From UMGS363 sp051891935 (GTDB lineage: Bacteria; Bacillota; Clostridia; Oscillospirales; Ruminococcaceae), in assembly GCA_051891935.1 (NCBI GenBank), contig JBJFFR010000047.1, positions 1 to 20,486 of the forward strand: DNA of 20,486 nucleotides. Reading direction: 5' to 3'. Made by a program: the position numbers and the translations under genes. The notes beneath the pieces were generated by a model that ran no database searches, was not told where the DNA came from, and saw only the letters and a program-made list of their open reading frames with translations. This document shows, one piece after another, positions 6,732 through 13,298 of this stretch. The stretch's first letter is position 1; each line of letters opens with the position of its first letter.

Positions 6732-6760
6732 TTGCTTTTGTTTTCGTTATCTGCTAAAAT
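6732..6760 (+). promoter_or_regulatory. Candidate trmO promoter
   Basis: TTGCTT at 6732-6737 and TAAAAT at 6755-6760 are 17 bases apart, matching 4/6 and 5/6 of the sigma-A boxes. They lie about 25 bases before the gene and downstream of composite repeat copy 2. Confidence 0.5.
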
Positions 6761-6784
6761 AACGTTATAAATAACAAAGGATAA

Positions 6785-7474
6785 ATGAAAATGAATGAGC
6801 TTAAAATAATCGCACATATCGAAAACAGCTTTTCGGAAAAATTCGGTGTTCCCCGTCAGAGCGGTCTTGCAAGCACCGTTTCAAGGATCGTCTTTGAACC
6901 CGAATACCGTGACCCCGACGCTTTCCGAGGAATTGAAGGCTATTCGCATTTGTGGCTGCTGTGGCTGTTCTCCGAAGCAAAGCTTAAATCAAGCGGCTTT
7001 TCCCCGACCGTTCGTCCACCGAGGCTTGGCGGCAATAAGCGGATGGGAGTTTTTGCGACTCGCTCGCCGTTCCGCCCCAATTCGATCGGTCTTTCCTCGG
7101 TGGAATTTGAAAGGATAAGCTTTGACGAAAAGGATTCGCCCGTGCTATACGTTCGGGGGGCTGATCTTATGAACGGGACGCCGATAATTGACGTTAAGCC
7201 GTATCTTTCCTACACCGACAGTCATCCCGATGCTCTCAACGGCTTCGCTCTTGACACGAATGAACCCGTTCTGTCGGTGATTTTTCCCGATGAGCTTAAA
7301 AAGCTTGCAGGAAGTGAAATATCCCGTGAGCTTACGGAGATACTTGCGCAGGATCCCCGTCCGCAGTATCAGGAAGACCCCGAAAGGGTATATTCAATGG
7401 CTTACGGCGGCTTCGATGTTGATTTCTCGGTTGAAAGTGCTGTTCTTACGGTGAAAAATATACGAAAGAAATGA
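6785..7474 (+). CDS. trmO: tRNA (N6-threonylcarbamoyladenosine(37)-N6)-methyltransferase TrmO
   Basis: This 229-residue protein belongs to the TrmO/TsaA (YaeB) family, which uses S-adenosylmethionine to methylate t6A37 next to the anticodon of certain tRNAs. Family marks are GIEGYSHLWLLWLF (49-62), RPPRLGGNKRMGVFATRSPFRPNSIGLSSV (77-106, interrupted only by variable positions), DLMNGTPIIDVKPYLSYTDS (127-146) and the C-terminal DPRPQYQ. The length is typical for a bacterial member with the C-terminal extension. Two in-frame ATGs are possible: 6785 and 6791. AAAGGA at 6776-6781 is better spaced for the second, which would remove two residues. It appears monocistronic, with its own promoter upstream and the glgP promoter downstream. 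Confidence 0.9.
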   Translation: MKMNELKIIAHIENSFSEKFGVPRQSGLASTVSRIVFEPEYRDPDAFRGIEGYSHLWLLWLFSEAKLKSSGFSPTVRPPRLGGNKRMGVFATRSPFRPNSIGLSSVEFERISFDEKDSPVLYVRGADLMNGTPIIDVKPYLSYTDSHPDALNGFALDTNEPVLSVIFPDELKKLAGSEISRELTEILAQDPRPQYQEDPERVYSMAYGGFDVDFSVESAVLTVKNIRKK

Positions 7475-7554
7475 CTTTTTCTTTACAAAAATATTACTCT
7501 TAACAACATATTGCTCCTGAATTTGTTGTGATGCACAAAAATGAGCTTTCGACA

Positions 7555-7611
7555 TTGACTTTTTTAAAGCATTATGGTAAAATAAAGTGTAATTTTGTGG
7601 GGCGTTCCCCA
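7555..7611 (+). promoter_or_regulatory. glgP promoter and 5' hairpin
   Basis: TTGACT (7555-7560) and TAAAAT (7578-7583) are 17 bases apart, a good sigma-A promoter. Transcription would start near 7590, which places the small hairpin TGGGG-CGTT-CCCCA (7598-7611) at the very 5' end of the message, where it could protect the RNA. The leader is about 70 bases, with GAGG at 7648-7651 as the likely ribosome site. Confidence 0.65.
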
Positions 7612-7662
7612 TTTTGAAATTAATTCAAATGTAAATCAAACTGAAATGAGGTTATTTGTATA

Positions 7663-10017
7663 ATGGATAAGGCACAATTCCTTTCAAAGATCAATGAAAA
7701 TCTTATGACGGACGGCAGAACTGACATTAAGAACGCTTCCGTCAAGCAGCTTCACAACGCTGTTTCAAGAGCTGTTATGAGTGATATCATTCCGCTCTGG
7801 AACGAAACCGAAAACCGTCACGCAAGCGGCAGAAGAGCATACTATCTCTCCGCCGAATTCCTTATGGGACGTGCAGTTTACAACAATCTTTACTGCGCAG
7901 GACTTCTTAATGAAGCAAAGGAGATCTTCGCTGAAAACGGCGTTGATTTCAGCTGCCTTGAAGAGGTTGAGGACGCAGCTCTCGGCAACGGCGGTCTTGG
8001 CAGACTTGCTGCCTGCTTCCTTGATTCCGCTGCAGCCTGCGATATTCCGCTCAACGGCTACGGCATCCGCTACCGCTACGGTCTTTTCAAGCAGGGCATC
8101 GGCAACGGCTTCCAGCAGGAAACCGCAGATGACTGGCTCGCTTACGGTGACGCATGGAGCGTTCGCTGCGAAGCTGACGCTGTAAGAGTTGACTTCGGCG
8201 ATCAGTCGGTAATGGCCGTTCCTTACGATGTCCCGATCATCGGCTACGGCAGAAAGGCTGTAAACACACTCCGACTTTGGCAGGCTGAACCCGTCAAGGG
8301 CTTCGACTTCGGCGCATTCGACAGACAGGACTACGAAAAGGCATCCGAAAGCACCGTTCTTGCGGAAGCTATCTCGAACGTTCTTTATCCGAACGACAAC
8401 TACGAAAAGGGTCTGCGCCTGCGTCTGAAGCAGCAGTATTTCTTCGTTTCCGCTTCGATTCAGGACGTTATCAGAAAGTACAAGAAAACACACGGCAGCG
8501 ACTTCTCCGAGTTTGCAAAGTGCTTTGCTCTCCAGCTCAACGATACTCACCCGACAGTAGCTATCCCCGAGCTTATCAGAATTTTCATGTTCAAAGAGGG
8601 CATGAGCTTCAGCGAAGCTTTCGACATCGCACAGAAGACCTGCAACTACACCAACCACACCGTTATGGCAGAAGCTCTCGAAAAATGGAATGCCGACCTC
8701 TTCAAGAGCGTTCTTCCTACCGTTTACGAGATCGTTCTGCTCATCAACGAGCATCTTAAAAAGTATCTTGCTTCGATCGGTCAGACCGAGAACCAGATCA
8801 ACCAGAAGGTCATCTATGACGGCGAACGCATCCACATGGCAAGAATGGCTATCTTCGCTTCTTCGCATACAAACGGCGTTGCACAGCTCCACACCGATAT
8901 CCTTAAAAATGACGTTCTCAAGGACTGGTACGATATCTTCCCCGAAAGATTCCAGAACAAGACAAACGGCATCACACCGAGAAGATGGCTCGGACTCTGC
9001 AACGAGGAGCTTTCTTCCCTTATCACCGAAAAGATCGGCGACGGCTGGATAACAGACCTCTCCGAGCTTAAAAAGCTTGAAAAATATGTCGATGACAGAG
9101 ATACTATAAACCGCTTCATGGAGATCAAGCGCACAAAGAAGCAGCAGCTTTGCGACTATATTGCAAAGCACGAGGGAGTTCTTTTAAGCCCCGACTTCGT
9201 GTTCGATATCCAGGTAAAGCGTCTGCACGAATATAAGCGTCAGCTCCTTAATGCGTTCTCTATCATGGATCTCTACTTCCAGATCAAGGAGAATAAGCTC
9301 CCCGACCTCCAGCCGACAGCATTCATCTTCGGCGCAAAGGCTGCTCCTGCTTACCGCAGAGCAAAGGGTATCATCAAGTATATCAACGAGGTCGCAAACC
9401 TTGTAAACAACGACCCCGATACAAGAGATAAGCTCAAGGTCATCTTCGTTCAGAACTACAATGTTTCCTACGCAGAAAAGCTTATCCCTGCAGCAGATAT
9501 CTCCGAGCAGATCTCCACAGCAGGTCTTGAAGCGTCCGGCACAGGCAATATGAAGTTCATGCTCAACGGCGCAGTTACCCTCGGCACATACGACGGCGCA
9601 AACGTTGAGATCGTCGAAGAAGCAGGCTGGGAGAACGAGTATATCTTCGGTGCTCGTGTTGAAGAGATCGAAAAGATCAAGCCTACATACAGACCGAAGG
9701 AAAAGATCTACTACAAGAACGAGAGAGTCAAGAGAGTTATCAATACACTTGTCGACGGCACATTCAATGACGGCGACACAGGAATGTTCGGCGAGCTTTA
9801 CAATGCTCTTATCAACGGCACAAGCTGGCACAAGCCGGACAACTACTTCCTCCTCACAGACCTTGAAGGCTATGTAGATACAAAGCTCCGTGCATTGTAT
9901 GACTACAAGAACAGAGAAGTATTTTCAAAGAAGTGCTGGATGAACATTGCAAACAGCGGCAAGTTCTCCTCCGACAGAACTGTTACACAGTACGCAGAGG
10001 AACTCTGGATGCTTTGA
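7663..10017 (+). CDS. glgP: Glycogen/starch/alpha-glucan phosphorylase
   Basis: This 784-residue enzyme of glycosyltransferase family 35 uses pyridoxal phosphate to cleave alpha-1,4-glucan with phosphate, giving glucose-1-phosphate in the cytosol. The cofactor site EASGTGNMKFMLNGA is present with the Schiff-base lysine at residue 631. Other family blocks are ALGNGGLGRLAACFLDS (near 106-122), GYGIRYRYGLFKQ, QLNDTHPTVAIPEL, KTNGITPRRWL and VKRLHEYKRQLLN. It is slightly shorter than enterobacterial GlgP (about 815 residues) but has both ends. Codons are strongly skewed to a narrow set compared with the neighbours (as in guaB), suggesting high expression. No other glycogen gene is next to it; it is transcribed alone and ends at a shared terminator. 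Its exact glucan (glycogen, starch products or maltodextrin) cannot be told from sequence. Confidence 0.95.
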   Translation: MDKAQFLSKINENLMTDGRTDIKNASVKQLHNAVSRAVMSDIIPLWNETENRHASGRRAYYLSAEFLMGRAVYNNLYCAGLLNEAKEIFAENGVDFSCLEEVEDAALGNGGLGRLAACFLDSAAACDIPLNGYGIRYRYGLFKQGIGNGFQQETADDWLAYGDAWSVRCEADAVRVDFGDQSVMAVPYDVPIIGYGRKAVNTLRLWQAEPVKGFDFGAFDRQDYEKASESTVLAEAISNVLYPNDNYEKGLRLRLKQQYFFVSASIQDVIRKYKKTHGSDFSEFAKCFALQLNDTHPTVAIPELIRIFMFKEGMSFSEAFDIAQKTCNYTNHTVMAEALEKWNADLFKSVLPTVYEIVLLINEHLKKYLASIGQTENQINQKVIYDGERIHMARMAIFASSHTNGVAQLHTDILKNDVLKDWYDIFPERFQNKTNGITPRRWLGLCNEELSSLITEKIGDGWITDLSELKKLEKYVDDRDTINRFMEIKRTKKQQLCDYIAKHEGVLLSPDFVFDIQVKRLHEYKRQLLNAFSIMDLYFQIKENKLPDLQPTAFIFGAKAAPAYRRAKGIIKYINEVANLVNNDPDTRDKLKVIFVQNYNVSYAEKLIPAADISEQISTAGLEASGTGNMKFMLNGAVTLGTYDGANVEIVEEAGWENEYIFGARVEEIEKIKPTYRPKEKIYYKNERVKRVINTLVDGTFNDGDTGMFGELYNALINGTSWHKPDNYFLLTDLEGYVDTKLRALYDYKNREVFSKKCWMNIANSGKFSSDRTVTQYAEELWML

Positions 10018-10041
10018 TTTAATTCGTAATGCGCTTAAATC

Positions 10042-10062
10042 AATGCGTAATGCGTAATGCGT
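10042..10062 (+). repeat. Tandem heptamer repeat AATGCGT x3
   Basis: Three exact copies of AATGCGT lie at 10042-10062 and continue into AATTA. A similar GTAATGCGC sits just upstream at 10026-10034. The reverse complement of AATGCGTAATTA occurs at 10218-10229, over the hflX stop codon, so the two halves form an outer inverted pair around the terminator between glgP and hflX. Confidence 0.7.
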
Positions 10063-10134
10063 AATTAGCTTCGCATATCTGTTAGGAATACGCTGAATAT
10101 TGCTGCGGCAAAATTCGTTGAAAAAATAAAACAA

Positions 10135-10175
10135 AAAGGTGCTATCACGAAAATCAAAATCGTGATAGCACCTTT
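10135..10175. terminator. Bidirectional terminator between glgP and hflX
   Basis: AAAGGTGCTATCACGA (10135-10150) and TCGTGATAGCACCTTT (10160-10175) form a perfect 16-bp stem with a 9-base A-rich loop. T-rich sequence follows on the plus strand and A-rich sequence precedes it, so it can end both convergent transcripts. Confidence 0.85.
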
Positions 10176-10220
10176 GTTTATCTTGCAATGCTTATCGTAA
10201 ATGAACAGCGCAGCAAATAA

Positions 10221-11474
10221 TTACGCATTAATTCTGAAGGGTTCCGCAAGATAGTACACCTTTTTGTCAACGAGCGCGTCAATAAGCGTTCCCTCGGCGG
10301 TGTATTCCTCCGAGAATATCTTCCCCTCGATGCGTATCGTGTTGAGCAGAGAAGCCTTGTCATAGGGTATCACAAAATTTCCTCTTACCGCAGTTTCGGG
10401 GAGATTTCTTGCAATACATTCAAGCAGCGCATCCAAGCCCCTGCCAAGCTTTGCCGAGATAAGCACAGTGCTGTCATCACAGGCGATGTTTGAGCTGTCG
10501 GGCAGCTTGTCCGCCTTGTTTAGGACATTCACACGGGGGATACCGTCACAGCCAAGCTCCGAAAGCAGCTTTGATGTGACCTCCGACTGTTCATAGCCGT
10601 CGTTTGCGCTTATGTCGATGAGATTGATTATGATATCGGCGTTTGCAGCCTCTTCAAGCGTGCTTTTGAACGCTTCGACAAGGTTGTGCGGAAGTCTGCG
10701 GACAAGTCCTACCGTGTCAACGAGCATCAGCGTTCTTCCGTCGGGAAGCTCAAGCGCACGGGAGGTAATGTCAAGCGTTGCGAACAGCTTGTCCTCGGCT
10801 AAAACGCCTGCTTTCGTCAGCGCATTCATAAGGGTCGATTTTCCGACATTCGTGTAGCCGACTATCGCACCGACAAGAACATTGTCCTTTTTTCTGCGGG
10901 CACGGTGCTGCTCACGTCGGCGTTCAAGCTCTTTGAGTTCAGCCGAAAGCAGCTCTATCCTGCGGCGGATGTGACGTTTGTCGGTTTCAAGCTTCGATTC
11001 ACCCGGACCTCTTGTGCCGATGCCGCCGCCGAGCCTTGACATCTCGATACCCTTTCCTGCAAGGTGCGCAAGACGGTATTTCTGCTGCGCAAGCTCGACC
11101 TGTATTCTGCCCTCTGCGGTGAGTGCTCTCTGCGCAAAAATATCAAGTATAAGCGTTGTTCGGTCGATCACTCTTATATCAAGTATCCTTTCGATGCTTT
11201 TCGTCTGATTTGCGGTAAGCTCGTGGTCAAAAATAACAATGTCGATATCAAGGCTCTTGATCTCTTCGGCAAGCTCTTCAAGTCTTCCCGAACCGATGCA
11301 GGTCGCAGAATCATAGCTCGGGCGCTTCTGCGTAACGGTCGCAGCGACCTCAACTCCTGCGGTTTCGGACAGCTCTTCAAGCTCCTTCATCGAAAGCTCG
11401 GCGTCAAATTCGCCCGTGTCGGCGCTGACAAGCACAGCTCTCGGCTTCTTTTCAATATATTCTGTAAGTTCCAT
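10221..11474 (-). CDS. hflX: Ribosome-associated GTPase HflX
   Basis: This 417-residue GTPase binds the large ribosomal subunit and splits stalled ribosomes during stress. The N-terminal HflX domain contains GSGRLEELAEEI and VIFDHELTANQ; the linker helix region carries the signature GGGIGTRGPGESKLETDKR (149-167). The G domain has G1 GYTNVGKS (206-213), G3 DTVG (253-256) and G4 NKAD (319-322). The start is ATG 11474, because AAAGGAG lies directly before it (11480-11486 on the plus strand); an upstream in-frame start at 11558 lies in leader sequence and would add residues unlike the family. The last codons and the stop fall in a repeat-like TTAATGCGTAATTA. The long leader suggests attenuation control (see 11541-11653). 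Confidence 0.93.
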   Translation of the reverse strand: MELTEYIEKKPRAVLVSADTGEFDAELSMKELEELSETAGVEVAATVTQKRPSYDSATCIGSGRLEELAEEIKSLDIDIVIFDHELTANQTKSIERILDIRVIDRTTLILDIFAQRALTAEGRIQVELAQQKYRLAHLAGKGIEMSRLGGGIGTRGPGESKLETDKRHIRRRIELLSAELKELERRREQHRARRKKDNVLVGAIVGYTNVGKSTLMNALTKAGVLAEDKLFATLDITSRALELPDGRTLMLVDTVGLVRRLPHNLVEAFKSTLEEAANADIIINLIDISANDGYEQSEVTSKLLSELGCDGIPRVNVLNKADKLPDSSNIACDDSTVLISAKLGRGLDALLECIARNLPETAVRGNFVIPYDKASLLNTIRIEGKIFSEEYTAEGTLIDALVDKKVYYLAEPFRINA

Positions 11475-11540
11475 AGCTGCTCCTTTCTGTATATTTGTGA
11501 AGAAATATACTTTGGGTTGAATGATTTTCGTCTTTTCGGC

Positions 11541-11569
11541 AAAAAAATATCCTCCCAAAAGGAGGTTCG
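11541..11569 (-). terminator. Putative attenuator terminator in the hflX leader
   Basis: On the minus strand CCTCC (11565-11561), a short T-rich loop and GGGAGG (11556-11551) form a stem followed by ATA and seven T (11547-11541): an intrinsic terminator 67 bases before the hflX ATG and inside its own transcript. The arm CGAACCTCCT (11569-11560) is also complementary, with one mismatch in ten, to AGAAGGTTCG at 11619-11610 inside the small leader ORF. That pairing would open the terminator. Confidence 0.65.
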
Positions 11570-11590
11570 GCGCTATTTACGAAAACGCAG

Positions 11591-11653
11591 TTATTTTTCT
11601 GCTGACAGACGAACCTTCTCAAAAATTTTTCCGAATTCTGCAATATTTCTCAT
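11591..11653 (-). CDS. Candidate 20-residue leader peptide of hflX
   Basis: An ATG at 11653 opens a 20-codon frame beginning MRNIAEFGKIFEKV and ending SAEK before TAA at 11593-11591. AGGGGG at 11669-11664 is a possible ribosome site, spaced 10 bases. It starts about 50 bases after the predicted transcription start. Codons 12-15 (GAG AAG GTT CGT) contain the strand that can pair with the 5' arm of the downstream terminator. A ribosome held early in the frame would leave that strand free to disrupt the terminator; a ribosome moving through would cover it. A leader ORF plus attenuator is reported for the antibiotic-induced Listeria hflXr gene; no sequence similarity is claimed. Confidence 0.5.
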   Translation of the reverse strand: MRNIAEFGKIFEKVRLSAEK

Positions 11654-11708
11654 TTGATGTTCGCCCCCTATCAGTTTACAATTATATTCTTTATCAAAGA
11701 ACAGGACT

Positions 11709-11737
11709 ATTATACAGCAAACTCCCCAATTTGTCAA
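11709..11737 (-). promoter_or_regulatory. hflX promoter
   Basis: On the minus strand a perfect TTGACA (11737-11732) and a perfect TATAAT (11714-11709) are 17 bases apart. Transcription should begin near 11702, giving a leader of about 230 bases before the hflX ATG. A small hairpin GTATATTT/AAATATAC (11489-11510) lies just before the ribosome site. Confidence 0.8.
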
Positions 11738-11812
11738 CAGTAAATTGTGAATATTTTTCCTAAAAGCCTATTGAAATTATATGTATTATATGTTATAATA
11801 AAATTATCATAA

Positions 11813-11994
11813 GGGAACCTCTAAAAACCTCCTTCACGGCAAATCCCCTATGAATTTTGTCATCTGCTGCGTTATCAAACCTTGAAATACATCAAGTATT
11901 CACTGCGGTTTGATGCCTTGCAGCTGACAAAATTCATAACGAGGCTTTGCGAGCAATACGAAGTATTGCTTTGTCTCGGTTTTTAGAGAACCCC
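11813..11994 (+). repeat. Family A repeat, full copy (A2)
   Basis: The 182-bp element begins GGGAACCTCTAAAAACC and ends CGGTTTTTAGAGAACCCC, so its ends are inverted repeats differing at three positions. ATAA flanks both ends directly, a possible target duplication. Inside are ATGAATTTTGTCA (11850-11862) with TGACAAAATTCAT (11925-11937), ATCAAACC (11874-11881) with GGTTTGAT (11907-11914), and an extra hairpin AGCAATAC-GAA-GTATTGCT (11952-11970). It has no ORF of note. It ends 40 bases before the IscR-like gene. TTGTCT (11971-11976) and CATAAT (11994-11999), 17 bases apart, could make the right end an outward promoter. Confidence 0.85.
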
Positions 11995-12034
11995 ATAATA
12001 TTCTTAACCGTTTTATATACAAGGAGTAATATAT

Positions 12035-12469
12035 ATGAAAATTTCTACAAAAGGACGTTACGCTTTAAGAATGATGATAGACCTCGGCTTGCACAGCGCA
12101 GACGAATATGTTGCGCTAAAGGATATCGCCGAGCGGCAGGGCATCTCGAAAAAATATCTTGAACAGATAGTGCCGCTTCTCAACAGCGCAGGAATGCTCT
12201 CCACCAACAGAGGCTATCAGGGCGGATATAAGCTTGCAAGAAAGCCGAAGGATTACACCGTAGCGGAGATACTCCGTGTGACGGAGGGAAACCTTGCGCC
12301 CGTTGCCTGCCTTGACGGCGACCCCACGACCTGCGAGCGTTATTCCGAGTGCCTTACCATTGATATCTGGACGGGCTTGTACAAGGTCATAACCGAATAT
12401 CTGGGCGGTATCACGCTCCAGGACATTATCGACAAAAACACCGTCAGCGGCGGAGATTACAGCATTTGA
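12035..12469 (+). CDS. Rrf2-family (IscR-like) transcriptional regulator
   Basis: This 144-residue protein begins MKISTKGRYALRMMIDLGLH, the typical Rrf2 start, with a winged helix-turn-helix through about residue 70 (IAERQGISKKYLEQIVPLL recognition region, then GGYKLARKP). The C-terminal half carries Cys92, Cys100 and Cys106, the three-cysteine arrangement used by IscR-type members to hold a [2Fe-2S] cluster; the first gap (7 residues between Cys92 and Cys100) is two longer than in E. coli IscR. It probably senses iron-sulfur status, oxygen or nitrosative/thiol stress. No isc/suf operon or cysteine synthase gene is adjacent, so the target is unknown. AAGGAG at 12021-12026 is well placed for ATG 12035. 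A family A repeat lies immediately upstream and a strong terminator follows. Confidence 0.85.
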   Translation: MKISTKGRYALRMMIDLGLHSADEYVALKDIAERQGISKKYLEQIVPLLNSAGMLSTNRGYQGGYKLARKPKDYTVAEILRVTEGNLAPVACLDGDPTTCERYSECLTIDIWTGLYKVITEYLGGITLQDIIDKNTVSGGDYSI

Positions 12470-12485
12470 TCATTGATTTATTGTG

Positions 12486-12539
12486 AAAACGGCATATATC
12501 ACGGTATCAGTTGGTACTTTTGTGATATATGCCGTTTTT
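12486..12539 (+). terminator. Terminator of the Rrf2-family regulator gene
   Basis: AAAACGGCATATATCAC (12486-12502) and GTGATATATGCCGTTTT (12522-12538) form a perfect 17-bp stem around a 19-base loop, ending in a run of T. It begins 17 bases after the stop codon. Confidence 0.85.
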
Positions 12540-12600
12540 GTTGAAAATGGTTCAAACAGTAAAAAAGCTATTTATGCAAAACCAAACCCCAAATATCTTT

Positions 12601-12719
12601 ATACTAATCCCCGATTATAAAGTGTACAAAAAATGGGGCAAAATCTTGTAGCTGTTGAAAACAGCTTTATATGGATTATGTGAAGATTTTTTGTCTACAG
12701 TTTAATTGGTTTTTAGTAT
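12601..12719. repeat. Long imperfect inverted repeat of unknown function
   Basis: A 119-base stretch in the 830-base gap before cdaA folds end to end. ATACTAA (12601-12607) pairs with TTAGTAT (12713-12719). Moving inward, CC, ATTA and TGTA segments on the left match GG, TAAT and TACA on the right. CAAAAAAT pairs with ATTTTTTG, and the top carries AGCTGTT-GAA-AACAGCT. It has no significant ORF. It could be a small structured RNA (a 6S-like long hairpin is one thought), a decayed mobile element, or untranscribed DNA. The 12720-12769 stretch beside it shows nothing I can name. Confidence 0.5.
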
Positions 12720-12769
12720 TAGAGTGATCCTCTCCCCCTTATTGGTTCTCCCTTTGCAGAGAGCTCCAC

Positions 12770-13201
12770 GAAACAAGGCGGTTGTTATTTTTTAAGGAAA
12801 ATATAGATACTGCGTTACCGTTATGACCGAAAGCTGTTCCGTTGTGTGAAAACACATTCGCTTGCGCTCATTGTTTTCACGTTCATATTGAATAGCTGTT
12901 CATGTTTCGTCTGACAGCAAATATACTCACTTCGTTCGTATATTTGCTGTCAGAGGATAGTTGTTCCGAAAAGAAAGAATTAGCGCAATTCACGATTTGA
13001 GTTTTACAGAACGATTTCTCACGTTCTGTTTTAGCTTTTTTATCGTGAATTGTGCTTTTTGATTTGTTAGTGATCTCGCTTTTGCTGAAAGCTTCTCGCT
13101 AAAGTTTAGGGTGTTTCGCTTCTGCGGAAGCGATTCAGGGGCTGCTCGCCCCTAAAAACCCTCGCCAGCTGTGCTCAGCTGGATCAGCTGCTTGGCTTCG
13201 C
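12770..13201 (-). repeat. Composite C-B-D repeat, copy 3
   Basis: On the minus strand: C (13201-13060) with hairpins CCAGCTG/CAGCTGG (13165-13182), a GGGGC/GCCCC stem near 13138-13152 and TCGCTTC/GAAGCGA (13116-13133); B (13056-12982) with arms AGCGCAATTCACGAT and ATCGTGAATTGTGCT; D (to 12770) with a perfect 17-bp hairpin at 12910-12954 whose loop, read on the minus strand, is GAACGAAGTGA, and a second at 12846-12880 (stem GTGAAAAC). D matches copy 1 closely outside the first hairpin, but the stem of that hairpin is a different sequence. The C end lies about 30 bases before the cdaA promoter. Confidence 0.8.
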
Positions 13202-13231
13202 TTTTTAACAACAAAAATATTCTTTTTGCTA

Positions 13232-13261
13232 TTGAAAAATGCTATTGTATTGTGATATAAT
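13232..13261 (+). promoter_or_regulatory. cdaA promoter
   Basis: TTGAAA (13232-13237) and a perfect TATAAT (13256-13261) are 18 bases apart, about 38 bases before the TTG start of cdaA. Confidence 0.65.
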
Positions 13262-13298
13262 TATATTAATTGCATTAAATTGAAAGGCGGAAACGGTT

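Noticed and set aside
7765..9171. 468-codon open frame on the minus strand across glgP
   Set aside because: It is antisense to a complete, motif-rich phosphorylase. Its translation is Val/Leu/Cys-rich with no family motif. It arises from the strongly biased codons of glgP.
11475..11558. N-terminal extension of HflX to a start at 11558
   Set aside because: ATG 11474 has AAAGGAG at the right distance, and the extension covers leader RNA directly after the attenuator hairpin.
11813..11994. Known insertion sequence at family A
   Set aside because: It has terminal inverted repeats and possible ATAA duplication but no transposase frame. I cannot match it to a named IS, so it is reported as a repeat only.
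12601..12719. 6S RNA gene
   Set aside because: It is shorter than typical 6S RNA and no clear central bubble or product-RNA start could be assigned; kept as an unexplained hairpin.
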